NCBI RefSeq assembly: GCF_965655635.1
Contig: NZ_CBFHHE010000009.1
Span: forward strand, 1 to 64,000
Direction of reading: 5' to 3'
DNA: 64,000 nt
DNA from: Nereida sp965655635
GTDB lineage: Bacteria; Pseudomonadota; Alphaproteobacteria; Rhodobacterales; Rhodobacteraceae
Position 1 is the first letter of the stretch, and every line of letters begins with the position of its first letter. Shown here in pieces: positions 8,506 through 17,495 of the stretch. The notes beneath the pieces are model-generated. The model worked only from the letters and a program-made list of their open reading frames with translations. It was not told the DNA's origin and made no database searches. The translations under genes and the position numbers were made by a program.

Positions 8506-9174
8506 TTACTGATATCCGAGCTGTTCGCGCATAAAAGCCAGCGCAACAGATAACCCGTCAGGGGCAATTCCGTGGGCTGTGCCATTCATCACATGGGCGA
8601 ACACATCACGGAATTTCGCCGCCTGAAGCCCCTCAACCGCCGCAGGCAGAGACTGCACAGGCACAACATCATCTTCATCACCGTGCACCAACAAAACGGG
8701 AAAGTGGCTCTCTACCTCATCAGGTAGAGTATCCGGCTCAAGCAAGCGTCCAGAAAAGCCAACCACGCCCGCAACTGCATCTTCGCGGCGCGGCAACACG
8801 TGTAGCGCCATCATCGTGCCTTGGCTGAACCCAAGTACGACCACTTGCTCGGGCAGCAAATCATTATCGACCATGATCCCGTCAAGAAACGCGTTCAAAT
8901 CATCCGCCGCTTGAAACAACCCTGCGCGACTTTCTTCTTCGCTTGATCCGTCAATCCACGGGATCGGAAACCACTGACGGCCCATCGGGGCGCCATCACA
9001 TTCTTGCGGGGCATCGGGGCTAATGAACATCGTGTCGGGCATATGTTCCGCCAGCGGGTCCGAAAGGCCAATCAAATCAGCGCCATTTGCCCCGTAGCCG
9101 TGCAAAAACACCACCGCACTGCGTAAATCACCAGAGTGCGGCGCGCGCACTTTTGCATCCAAAACCCGTGTCAT
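8506..9174 (-). CDS. Phospholipase/carboxylesterase family alpha/beta hydrolase
   Basis: A 222-residue serine hydrolase. The oxyanion motif FLHGYGANGADL, the nucleophile elbow GFSQG, the acid in HGDEDDVVP and the histidine in TAHGIAPDG give a full catalytic triad. It matches the short carboxylesterase/lysophospholipase family; the natural substrate cannot be told. It has no signal peptide and is probably cytoplasmic. Its start overlaps the stop of the broken alkA by 4 nt, which suggests one transcript with cbiD-cobK-alkA. Confidence 0.85.
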   Translation of the reverse strand: MTRVLDAKVRAPHSGDLRSAVVFLHGYGANGADLIGLSDPLAEHMPDTMFISPDAPQECDGAPMGRQWFPIPWIDGSSEEESRAGLFQAADDLNAFLDGIMVDNDLLPEQVVVLGFSQGTMMALHVLPRREDAVAGVVGFSGRLLEPDTLPDEVESHFPVLLVHGDEDDVVPVQSLPAAVEGLQAAKFRDVFAHVMNGTAHGIAPDGLSVALAFMREQLGYQ

Positions 9175-9800
9175 GAGATCCCATCCCTTTGCTTTTCAAC
9201 ATGGTAGTATGCCCACAAGAGCCGCGCTGCAACCGCGCGCCAAGGGGCCCATTCGGCTGCGATAGCGCGCATCGCGCGCTCGGTCGGGCGGGACGGCAAC
9301 TCAAACAATAATCGCGTCGCCTCCTGAAGCGCCAAATCGCCGTGGGCAAACACATCCGCGTGCCCCAACGAGAACATTGCATAAATCTCTGCTGTCCAGG
9401 GCCCAATGCCGGGCACAGCTACCAAAGTGCGTACCACATCGTCTGTTGGCGCAGCCCGAGGGGCATCATAATCTAGCCGCGCCTCGGCTAATGCTTTGAG
9501 ATATTTCACTTTCTGACGGCTTAATCCGCAGGCATGCATCTCATCCTCTGCCGCGCTGCGCACGGTTGCGGGATCGGCCAGACCACATGCCACGCACTTC
9601 GCCTCAATCGCGCGGGCGGCGGCAACACTGACTTGCTGACCCACAATTGCGGACATCAGGGCCGCAAACCCGTCAGGCTTGCGCCTAAGCAGTAAAGGCG
9701 CGGTCACTTATAAAGCAGGCGCAAAACGGGGTTCAATCTTGATCAACTCTTGGGCGCCAAAGGTAACATCTGCCAAAGTTTCAATTCGGTTGATCAACAC
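9171..9800 (-). pseudogene. alkA: DNA-3-methyladenine glycosylase II (AlkA/HhH-GPD) interrupted by an in-frame stop
   Basis: The full frame runs from GTG 9800, overlapping the cobK stop, to 9171: 210 codons, the usual length of this short family. An in-frame TAA at 9710-9708 interrupts it about 30 codons in. Family-like sequence continues on both sides: IEPRFAPAL before the stop and APLLLRRKPDGFAALMSAIVGQQVSV after it. The helix-hairpin-helix and Gly-Pro-Asp region is intact (VPGIGPWTAEIYAMFSLGHADVFAHGDLAL in two parts, with the catalytic Asp in HGD). The enzyme would excise alkylated bases. A GTG lies directly after the stop and could restart translation at 178 residues, without a recognisable ribosome-binding site. 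A draft sequencing error is possible. Confidence 0.78.
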
Positions 9801-10525
9801 GCCCGCACCCAATCAAGGGCTGCCTCAATCGTATCAACTTTTGGCGTATCCGGTTGTGGGGGCCGTTCAATCATCGCAACGGGCAACCCCAACAGCGCCG
9901 CTGCATCCAGTTTTGACCGGCTCGCCGTGCCGCCCGCGTTTTTTACCACCAATAAATCCACCCCAAGTGCCTCAAACAACTCCACTTCGCGTCCCACTGA
10001 AAACGGAGGCCGACCAATGCAATACTCGCCCCCCTCAAAGGGAAATGGTGACGTGGGCGGATCAATCTGGCGGCAAATGACACGGTGCCCTTCAAGGTTC
10101 GCAAACCGTTCAAGGGTCTGACGTCCCGTGGCCAAAAACACCGTCGATGGCGTTTTCTTGAGCAATCCCAGGACATCTATCTCATCTCGGATATGGTACC
10201 ATTGATCACCCGCCTGCGCTGTCCACGCGGGTCTTAGGTATTGCATATACTTCAATCCTTTACGGGCCGAAGCTAATGCAGTTCTATGGGATATCCGACT
10301 GGCAAATGGGTGCGTTGCATCCAAAATATGCGTAATCTCTTCGCGCTCAAGATACTCGCAAAACCCGTCTTCGCCCCCGAACCCGCCAACGCGCGTCGGC
10401 AGCGCCAGTGGTTTTGCCTGACGGGTGGCACCCGCAAGGGACGCCACCGCGTTAACGCCCATTTTATACAGCGCATCGGCCAGAACCCGCCCTTCGCCAG
10501 AGCCTGCAAGCAACAGAACTTTCAT
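9794..10525 (-). CDS. cobK: Precorrin-6A/cobalt-precorrin-6A reductase
   Basis: A 243-residue NADPH-dependent reductase of the corrin ring pathway. The N-terminal LLLAGSGEGRVLA and the motif ILDATHPFASRIS are typical of the CobK/CbiJ family. Its start overlaps the stop of the cbiD-type gene (ATGA, 10522-10525), so the two are translationally coupled. The sequence alone does not separate the aerobic from the cobalt-first substrate. Confidence 0.92.
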   Translation of the reverse strand: MKVLLLAGSGEGRVLADALYKMGVNAVASLAGATRQAKPLALPTRVGGFGGEDGFCEYLEREEITHILDATHPFASRISHRTALASARKGLKYMQYLRPAWTAQAGDQWYHIRDEIDVLGLLKKTPSTVFLATGRQTLERFANLEGHRVICRQIDPPTSPFPFEGGEYCIGRPPFSVGREVELFEALGVDLLVVKNAGGTASRSKLDAAALLGLPVAMIERPPQPDTPKVDTIEAALDWVRAC

Positions 10526-11565
10526 GGCCGGTCTCCCGCGCGCGCAAGGATTTTTCCTGCGCGGTCAATCAACACCACATCACTTGTGATACCTGCACCA
10601 CGAAGCTGTTTTTGAATTTCGACCTGCGCCGTTTCTGCGGCCCATTCCGCAACAGCTGGCCCCACAATTTCATAAGCTTCAAGCGCCGTATTTGCGCCTT
10701 TAATCATTTCATTATCAACAGCTTGTGACAAAGAGTTAAAGTCAACCTGCGATCGTCCAGAGTGCAGATCAACCGCGCCTTGCGCCAGCTTCACCAGTTT
10801 TCCAATACCACCACCAATCGTGATGTGCGGGACGTTCGTTTTGGCCAGGTATTTCAACAAACCACCCGAGAAATCGCCCATGTCGAGCATCCCATGATCA
10901 GGCAATCCGTACAGCTGTTGCACCACTTTTTCTGAGGTCGCACCTGTGCACCCCGCCACATGGGGCATCCCTTCGGCAACGGCCACATCAATACCGCGGT
11001 GAATGCTCGCGATCCACGCCGCACAGCTAAACGGGCGCACAACGCCCGTGGTGCCCAGAATCGAAATACCGCCCACAATCCCAAGGCGCGGGTTCCATGT
11101 TTTTTGTGCAATCGCCGCACCATTTGGCACTGAAATGGTAATCCGGACATCTGTCTGCCAGCCAATCTCAGCAACCACTTCATCCATCATCGCGCGTGGC
11201 ACCGGATTAATCGCGGGCTCACCCACCGCGATCGGCAGACCTGCCTTGGTGACATGTCCAACACCCTCGCCCGCAAGAAAGCTGACGCCACTTCCACCAA
11301 GTTCGACCCGCGCTTTGATCAACACACCATGGGTAACGTCCGGATCGTCACCTGCATCCTTGATGATGCCCACCTCGGCCCAGCCTTCGCCAACAGCCGT
11401 AGTTTCAAGGACAAAAACAGGTGTCTCACCTTTGGGCAAAGTGATTGAGACAGTGTCTCCCCACGTCCCGTCTCGCAACCGCAACAGCGCCGCTTTCACC
11501 GCAGCGGTCGCACATGCGCCTGTGGTCCAGCCGCGCCGCAACGGTCCTGTTGGTTTTCGTGCCAT
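10522..11565 (-). CDS. cbiD: Cobalt-precorrin-5B C1-methyltransferase, CbiD family
   Basis: A 347-residue protein with the family N-terminus RRGWTTGACATAAVKAALL and the later block GGGIGKLVKLAQG. CbiD methylates C1 of the corrin ring in the cobalt-first (anaerobic) branch, the step done by CobF in the aerobic branch. It is the first gene of the leftward cobalamin run and is divergent from cobA. CbiD-type genes are found in aerobic alphaproteobacteria too, so the name does not by itself prove an anaerobic pathway. Confidence 0.92.
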   Translation of the reverse strand: MARKPTGPLRRGWTTGACATAAVKAALLRLRDGTWGDTVSITLPKGETPVFVLETTAVGEGWAEVGIIKDAGDDPDVTHGVLIKARVELGGSGVSFLAGEGVGHVTKAGLPIAVGEPAINPVPRAMMDEVVAEIGWQTDVRITISVPNGAAIAQKTWNPRLGIVGGISILGTTGVVRPFSCAAWIASIHRGIDVAVAEGMPHVAGCTGATSEKVVQQLYGLPDHGMLDMGDFSGGLLKYLAKTNVPHITIGGGIGKLVKLAQGAVDLHSGRSQVDFNSLSQAVDNEMIKGANTALEAYEIVGPAVAEWAAETAQVEIQKQLRGAGITSDVVLIDRAGKILARAGDRP

Positions 11566-11685
11566 TGCTGTGAAACGTCCCTTTGCCTTGACGCCGACTA
11601 TATCAGCGCATTTCGCGCCGCCAAGCGGGTATGTAATGTCGCATTACTGCTTCATGTTTGCGAATTTGCGCGCCATAAGTTGCAT

Positions 11686-12543
11686 ATGTCCGACTCTATG
11701 TTTCCTCCACTGACGTCCAAAAACTGGCCCGCGCTTGAGCGGGGTTGGGTGTGGTTGTGTGGTGCAGGCCCCGGTGACCCAGGTCTGCTGACGCTGCATG
11801 CGCTCAATGCTCTTCGACAGGCAGATGTGGTGATTTATGACGCGCTGGTTCAAGAGGCGATTTTGGAGTGGGCGCCGCAGGCCGAGCATATCTATGCAGG
11901 CAAGCGCGGCGGAAAACCTTCGGCAAAACAACGCGATATCTCGCTTCGACTGGTTGATCTTGCCCGTGCAGGCAAACGTGTTCTGCGCCTTAAGGGCGGT
12001 GATCCGTTCGTATTTGGGCGCGGCGGTGAAGAAGCACAGACCCTTGTGCAGCACGGCATCCCGATCCGCATTATCCCCGGCATTTCCGCGGGCATCGGCG
12101 GGCTGGCCTACGCAGGCATTCCTGTAACGCACCGGGACGTTAACCAATCTGTGACCTTCGTGACCGGCCATGATCAATCGGGCAACACGCCCTCCTCGCT
12201 TAATTGGCGCGCCATCGCCCAAGGCAGCCAGGTCATCGTTATTTACATGGGCATGAAACATATTGCCCGCATCGCCGCCGAGCTGATGGAAGGTGGTCGC
12301 AGCGCCCATGAACCCGTTGGCATCGTCACAACGGCCACAACGGACGCGCAACAGGTGCTTGAGACGACCCTCAGCACAATGGAGGCCGACATCGCCGCGG
12401 CCGGCCTTGAGCCCCCAGCGATCATCTGTATCGGTGAGGCCGTTCGCATGCGCCAAGTCCTTGATTGGCAGGGCCAAATAGCGGGTGAGTCAGTACGCGA
12501 CATGGACCCGCTTGGCCGTGGCCGCCCCGCAGAAAGCGCATAG
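11686..12543 (+). CDS. cobA: Uroporphyrinogen-III C-methyltransferase
   Basis: A 285-residue SAM-dependent methylase (SUMT) that converts uroporphyrinogen III to precorrin-2. The signatures VWLCGAGPGDPGLLTLHA near the N-terminus and LRLKGGDPFVFGRGGEEA in the middle are complete. There is no siroheme synthase (CysG) domain. ATG 11686 is the likely start; an in-frame TTG two codons earlier and ATG 11698 are alternatives, and the ribosome-binding site is weak. It is followed 8 nt later by cobB. Confidence 0.93.
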   Translation: MSDSMFPPLTSKNWPALERGWVWLCGAGPGDPGLLTLHALNALRQADVVIYDALVQEAILEWAPQAEHIYAGKRGGKPSAKQRDISLRLVDLARAGKRVLRLKGGDPFVFGRGGEEAQTLVQHGIPIRIIPGISAGIGGLAYAGIPVTHRDVNQSVTFVTGHDQSGNTPSSLNWRAIAQGSQVIVIYMGMKHIARIAAELMEGGRSAHEPVGIVTTATTDAQQVLETTLSTMEADIAAAGLEPPAIICIGEAVRMRQVLDWQGQIAGESVRDMDPLGRGRPAESA

Positions 12544-12551
12544 GGGGACAG

Positions 12552-13871
12552 ATGTCCGCCACCTCGTCTTTCGCCCGAAACAACACTGGATTTATGGTTG
12601 CCGCGCCAAGCTCCGGGGCGGGTAAAACAACGCTGACCCTCGCTATTTTGCGCGCCTTAGCTCGAAAAGGCCCCGTTAGGGGCGCGAAATGCGGACCTGA
12701 TTACATCGACCCACAGTTTCACTCTGCAGCGACTGGCCGCGCGTGCCTCAACCTTGATGGCTGGGCGATGGCGAACACCTGTCTCATGGTGCGCGCACAG
12801 AGTGACCCCGCCCCATTGATCGTAGAAGGCGCGATGGGCCTCTTTGACGGAGAACTGCCCCACGCCAAAGGCAGCGCCGCACGGGTTGCAAAAACCTTGG
12901 GACTGCCAGTGGTTTTGATCGTGGACGCCGCGAAAACCGCGCAAAGCGTTGCCGCCGTGGTGCGTGGGATGATGCTTCACGATCCGGATGTCAAAATTGC
13001 AGCAGTGATCTTGAACCGTGTCGGCTCTTACAAACATCGCCGGATGATTGAAAGCGCGTGGGCCGACTTACCCCCCATCATTGGGGCAGTGCCGCGCAGT
13101 GGACAGTTGTCTCACCCTTCGCGGCATTTGGGCTTGGTCCAAGCAGATGAGCGCGCAGACCTTATAGAATGGCTCGACGCTCTCGCAGATACGGCGGAGG
13201 CGCATATTGATCTAAGCGCGCTGCCTTTTGCGGCGCTTGGTAAAGCACCGCACGCAGCTGCCAAAACCATCAGACCGCCCGCGCAACGTATCGCCATCGC
13301 CCAAGATGAGGCGTTTCGCTTTTCTTATCCCCACATGTTGCAAGAGTGGCGCGCGGCCGGTGCGCAGATCACACCGTTTTCGCCCCTGCGAAATGATGTA
13401 GTACCTGAGGCGAATTTCGTTTTCATACCCGGTGGTTATCCCGAACTTTATGCGGGAAAACTCGCCGCCAATTCGACCTTTATAAATAGCCTTAAGAGCG
13501 CCTCACAAACAACTGATATATATGGTGAATGTGGCGGATACATGCTGCTTGGCTCAGCCCTAATTGACGCGGATGGAACGCGCCACAAAATGGCCGGACT
13601 TCTGGATCTGGAAACGTCGTTTCAGCACCGTAAGCTGCATCTGGGATACCGGTCCCTAACGCCGCTCGCCCCCCAAACCACGAGCCTTTTTGCAGGCCAT
13701 ACGACCGCACCACTGCCCGCCCACGAATTTCACTACGCCACCACATTACGCGCAAATGGCGCACCACTTTTTGCCGCAAAAGACAGCGAAGGCACATCGT
13801 TAAGCCACATGGGCTTAATTGAGGGTCGCGTTTGTGGTTCGTTTGCGCATATTATCGATTTCAACACCTAA
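12552..13871 (+). CDS. cobB: Cobyrinate/hydrogenobyrinate a,c-diamide synthase
   Basis: A 439-residue enzyme that amidates the a and c side chains of the corrin ring with ATP and glutamine. The N-terminal ATPase part has the P-loop APSSGAGKTTLTL and the CGPDYIDPQFH signature. The C-terminal class I glutaminase-like part has its nucleophile in YGECGGYMLLG. AGGGGG precedes the ATG. It lies 8 nt after cobA, and the MFS gene follows 15 nt later, so the three are probably one transcript. Confidence 0.94.
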   Translation: MSATSSFARNNTGFMVAAPSSGAGKTTLTLAILRALARKGPVRGAKCGPDYIDPQFHSAATGRACLNLDGWAMANTCLMVRAQSDPAPLIVEGAMGLFDGELPHAKGSAARVAKTLGLPVVLIVDAAKTAQSVAAVVRGMMLHDPDVKIAAVILNRVGSYKHRRMIESAWADLPPIIGAVPRSGQLSHPSRHLGLVQADERADLIEWLDALADTAEAHIDLSALPFAALGKAPHAAAKTIRPPAQRIAIAQDEAFRFSYPHMLQEWRAAGAQITPFSPLRNDVVPEANFVFIPGGYPELYAGKLAANSTFINSLKSASQTTDIYGECGGYMLLGSALIDADGTRHKMAGLLDLETSFQHRKLHLGYRSLTPLAPQTTSLFAGHTTAPLPAHEFHYATTLRANGAPLFAAKDSEGTSLSHMGLIEGRVCGSFAHIIDFNT

Positions 13872-13886
13872 GTAAGGCCCCATGAC

Positions 13887-15128
13887 ATGACCACCTCTGC
13901 ACCGACCTCGGCCATTGCATCTGACGCATTGGCCAAACGAAACGTTGCTGTCTTGGTGTTGTGCCAAGCGGTTATGGGCGCGCAAATTCCTCTGGTGTTT
14001 GTGGTGGCGGGACTGGCGGGGCAACAGCTGTCGCCTTATGCGTGCCTTGCGACATTGCCCGTTTCGATGGTGGTTTTGGGCTCCATGACGACGGCGCCTT
14101 GGCTGTCGAACGTGATGCAAACATACGGGCGCCGCGTGGGCTTTGTGATCGGCACCCTTGGCGGGATGGCAGGCGCAGGTATTGCGGCCTGGGGGCTGAC
14201 GCTTGATAGTTTTCTGGTCTTTTTGTTCGGCAGCTACCTAACCGGTATCTATATGAGCGCAAACGGTTTTTACCGCTTCGCCGCCGCTGACACCGCATCG
14301 GAAAGTTTCCGTCCCAAGGCGATTTCCTATGTCATGGCAGGTGGTCTGACCAGTGCCATCATCGGCCCACAACTGGTCAGCTTCATCACCGCCGCGGACC
14401 CCGATCAGACCGTGATGCGCTTTTTCAATGTCTACGTGGCCGCAGCGCTTTTGAATGCTGTGGGGTTGGTGCTTTTCTTTGCGCTCAAAATCCCGAAACC
14501 GCCAAAACCCGCCACAGGTGCCGAAGCCGGTCGCAGCCGCGCAGAGCTCTTGCGTGACCCGACGATCGCCGTGGCGATCATCTGTGGCATGGTTACATAT
14601 TCATTAATGAACCTTGTGATGACTTCAACGCCATTGGCCGTTGTGGGCTGCGGGTATTCCACGTCTGACGCGTCAAACGTGGTGACAAGCCACGTGCTTG
14701 CCATGTTCGTCCCATCATTTTTCACGGGCCATGTGATCGCCCGTTTTGGTGCAAAAAACGTTGTCGCCTTGGGGTTGGTTATCCTTGGGTTTGCGGGCCT
14801 CGTTGCCCTTACCGGGGTGGAATTGCTGAATTTCTACGCAGCGTTGGTGTTGCTTGGGATCGGTTGGAACTTTGGCTTTATCGGCGCAACAGCCATGCTT
14901 GCATCCGCCCATAGCCCGCAAGAGCGCGGACGCGTGCAAGGCATGAATGATGCCATCGTCTTTGGCTGTGTAACGCTTGCCTCGCTTGCGTCGGGCGGCT
15001 TGATGAACTGTTCAGGCGGTGACGTTGTGGAAGGTTGGAACGCTGTTAACGTCGCGATGGTGCCATTTCTGGCGTTGGCCGGCGGTGCCCTTGTCTGGCT
15101 GATGCGCAGGCCCGCTGTTGCAGCCTAA
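13887..15128 (+). CDS. Major facilitator superfamily transporter
   Basis: A 413-residue protein made almost entirely of hydrophobic segments, about 12 predicted, with the half-way loop around residues 195-215 (KIPKPPKPATGAEAGRSRAE). It fits the MFS but I do not recognise the substrate group. Its position directly after cobA-cobB could point to corrinoid-related transport, but this is only context. The stop overlaps the end of the converging squalene-synthase-fold gene by 4 nt. Confidence 0.82.
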   Translation: MTTSAPTSAIASDALAKRNVAVLVLCQAVMGAQIPLVFVVAGLAGQQLSPYACLATLPVSMVVLGSMTTAPWLSNVMQTYGRRVGFVIGTLGGMAGAGIAAWGLTLDSFLVFLFGSYLTGIYMSANGFYRFAAADTASESFRPKAISYVMAGGLTSAIIGPQLVSFITAADPDQTVMRFFNVYVAAALLNAVGLVLFFALKIPKPPKPATGAEAGRSRAELLRDPTIAVAIICGMVTYSLMNLVMTSTPLAVVGCGYSTSDASNVVTSHVLAMFVPSFFTGHVIARFGAKNVVALGLVILGFAGLVALTGVELLNFYAALVLLGIGWNFGFIGATAMLASAHSPQERGRVQGMNDAIVFGCVTLASLASGGLMNCSGGDVVEGWNAVNVAMVPFLALAGGALVWLMRRPAVAA

Positions 15129-15895
15129 AACGCACCGCGCGCGCTAAGCATCATTAGGCGAAGTTTGCGCGCAAAGGGGCTTTCGTCAAGCTGACCTTCT
15201 ATGACACGTTCGGGGATATCGCGCGCCGCAAGCAGGGTTGCCTCGGCCCGCCATCCGCTGCGCAATACTGCGCGCGCAGGGGCGGACACGTGTCTCAAAT
15301 TGCTCTTGGCGTGCTTCATATCGGACAGCGCCCGTTCGGCTAAATCGCGCACACCTTGGGGTGTGCCGTCCACCAGTGGAATACATCCGCGGTCTTGAAG
15401 CTGCGGGATCGCACGCAGCCAATTGGCCACCCCAACCCCGAAACCATAGCGCAGGACATCTGTCCGCGTCTCTTCGGACACTTGTCCGCAAAGCCGGACA
15501 GCTGTCCACAACAACAGCCCAGAGGTATCTTCGATGTAGCCATCAAAGGCGGCCATGTCCTCGAATGCGTCTGTGTAGACATCCCACCGCCTCGCGGCGA
15601 CAAGCGCGTCCAGATCACCCGCCGCACGTGGATCAAGTACGGACCCAAGCGCATCAACCACCTCATGACGACGACCGCGTCCTTGGCCGATCTCTTCCAA
15701 AGCGTCACGCCACCACTGTAGCCGCATTTCAGCGATCATAGGTTCTTTGGTGACCCACGGCGCGCGGCTTACCTCAATATTGAAGGCATAAAGCGGAAAA
15801 CATACGCGGCGCACCGCCACCGGAGCAGACATAAGGGCCGCAAAACGGTCCGGATCAGCGCGCTCAACAAGGGCCGCACAGCTTTCAAACGACAT
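15125..15895 (-). CDS. Squalene/phytoene synthase-fold protein, probably non-catalytic (NDUFAF6-like)
   Basis: A 256-residue protein with the all-helical squalene/phytoene synthase fold: the block FPLYAFNIEVSRAPW aligns with the region where true synthases carry the first Asp-rich motif, and WWRDALEEI follows as in the family. Neither Asp-rich motif (DxxxD) is present at the expected places (NIEVS; later VGVANWLRAIPQ). This matches the NDUFAF6-like group, whose mitochondrial member helps assemble complex I and is not a prenyl synthase. A role in carotenoid synthesis is therefore unlikely. It overlaps the cimA stop by 11 nt. Confidence 0.75.
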   Translation of the reverse strand: MSFESCAALVERADPDRFAALMSAPVAVRRVCFPLYAFNIEVSRAPWVTKEPMIAEMRLQWWRDALEEIGQGRGRRHEVVDALGSVLDPRAAGDLDALVAARRWDVYTDAFEDMAAFDGYIEDTSGLLLWTAVRLCGQVSEETRTDVLRYGFGVGVANWLRAIPQLQDRGCIPLVDGTPQGVRDLAERALSDMKHAKSNLRHVSAPARAVLRSGWRAEATLLAARDIPERVIEGQLDESPFARKLRLMMLSARGAF

Positions 15896-17495
15896 CGCGC
15901 ACCAGCTTCCAGTTTACCGCATCCAGCAACGCTTCAAAACTTGCGTCCACAATGTTTGCAGACACCCCGACCGTAGACCAGCGATTGCCGCCGCTGTCTT
16001 CGCTGTCAATGACAACACGGGTCACGGCCTCGGTGCCGCCTTGGGTAATGCGCACTTTGAAATCCACCAACCGAATATCATCAATCAGCGTTTGATAAGG
16101 CCCAAGATCTTTGGCCAATGCCTTGGCAAGCGCGTTCACCGGCCCACGGTCACTGCCGGTTTCATCCATGGATTCCGACACTGACAGCATCTTTTGCCCA
16201 TCGACTTTCACAACCACCACCGCCTCAGAAAGGCTTACCATTTTGTTACGCTTGTTTTTGCGCCGCTCAACCGTAACTTTGTAGCGTTTGACTTCAAAAA
16301 ACTCGGGCGCTTGGCCAAATTCGCGGCGCGCAAGCAACTCAAAACTGGCTTGCGCCGTGTCAAACGAATAGCCCGCGTCTTCGCGTTCTTTTACACGGTT
16401 CAGGATGCGCCCCAACGCAGGGTCATCTTTGGCAACCTCAAGCCCCATATCCCCAAGTCGCTTGCGCAGATTTGACTGTCCCGCTTGGTTTGACATGGGG
16501 ATCACGCGGGCGTTGCCGACAACGGCAGGGTCCACGTGCTCATAGGTGGCGGGGTTTTTCAAAATGGCGCTGGCGTGCAATCCCGCCTTGTGGGCAAAGG
16601 CTGATGCACCCACGAAAGCAGCCTGTCTTGCGGGCACGCGGTTCAAGATATCATCCAGCATCCTCGAGGCCTTGGTCAGACCCTTTAGGGCATCGACTGA
16701 GACACCTGTCCGAAACGTGCTGGCATAAGGTTCTTTCAACAGCAGAATGGGCAAAAGCGTGGTTAAATTTGCGTTGCCGCACCGCTCCCCCAAACCATTG
16801 AGCGTGCCTTGAATGTGACGCGCCCCCGCATCAACGGCCGCCAAAGTATTCGCCACGGCGTTTTCGGTGTCGTTGTGGGTGTGAATTCCCAGTTTGTCAC
16901 CGGGGATGCCCGCTTTGATGACCTCGGCAGTGATGCGCGCCACATCTTGGGGCAGACTTCCGCCGTTGGTGTCACACAAAACAACCCACCGCGCGCCTGC
17001 TTCAATCGCCGCATGCAAACATCCAAGCGCATAGGCCGGATCGGCCAAATACCCGTCAAAGAAATGCTCTGCGTCCAGCAGCGCCTCGCGCCCTTGGGAC
17101 ACGATATGGGCAATGCTGTCCGCGATATTGGCAAGGTTTTCCTCAAGCGTGATGCGGAGCGCATCTGTCACATGAAACGCGCTGGTTTTGCCCACAAGAC
17201 ACACAGCCCCCGTGCCCGCGTTCAAAACACCCGCAAGCACCTCATCATTAGCCGCCGAGCGCCCTGCCCGTTTGGTCATCCCGAACGCCGTCATCTGCGC
17301 GTTGGTTTGGGGCGCTGCATCGAAAAACGCGCTGTCAGTGGGGTTCGCCCCGGGCCAACCACCCTCGATATAGTCGACGCCCAGATCATCAAGAACAGTG
17401 GCGATGTGCTGTTTTTCGTGAGTATGAAACTGCACCCCTTGGGTCTGTTGTCCGTCGCGCAGGGTTGTGTCGTAAATATAGAGCCGCTCGGTCAT
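15885..17495 (-). CDS. cimA: (R)-citramalate synthase
   Basis: A 536-residue enzyme of the LeuA/HMGL family that condenses pyruvate with acetyl-CoA, giving a threonine-independent route to 2-oxobutyrate and isoleucine. The N-terminus DTTLRDGQQTQGVQF has the catalytic Arg-Asp, GIHTHNDTENAVANTLAAV has the metal-binding HxH, and the C-terminal ~130 residues form a LeuA-type regulatory domain, usually the isoleucine feedback site. The TQGVQFHTHEKQ variant separates CimA from LeuA. It starts inside the cysS stop (ATGA overlap). Confidence 0.92.
   Translation of the reverse strand: MTERLYIYDTTLRDGQQTQGVQFHTHEKQHIATVLDDLGVDYIEGGWPGANPTDSAFFDAAPQTNAQMTAFGMTKRAGRSAANDEVLAGVLNAGTGAVCLVGKTSAFHVTDALRITLEENLANIADSIAHIVSQGREALLDAEHFFDGYLADPAYALGCLHAAIEAGARWVVLCDTNGGSLPQDVARITAEVIKAGIPGDKLGIHTHNDTENAVANTLAAVDAGARHIQGTLNGLGERCGNANLTTLLPILLLKEPYASTFRTGVSVDALKGLTKASRMLDDILNRVPARQAAFVGASAFAHKAGLHASAILKNPATYEHVDPAVVGNARVIPMSNQAGQSNLRKRLGDMGLEVAKDDPALGRILNRVKEREDAGYSFDTAQASFELLARREFGQAPEFFEVKRYKVTVERRKNKRNKMVSLSEAVVVVKVDGQKMLSVSESMDETGSDRGPVNALAKALAKDLGPYQTLIDDIRLVDFKVRITQGGTEAVTRVVIDSEDSGGNRWSTVGVSANIVDASFEALLDAVNWKLVRDVV

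Noticed and set aside
11566..11685. Cobalamin riboswitch between cbiD and cobA
   Set aside because: The divergent 120-nt space lacks a recognisable B12 box or conserved riboswitch core on either strand and is too short for the full aptamer plus both leaders.
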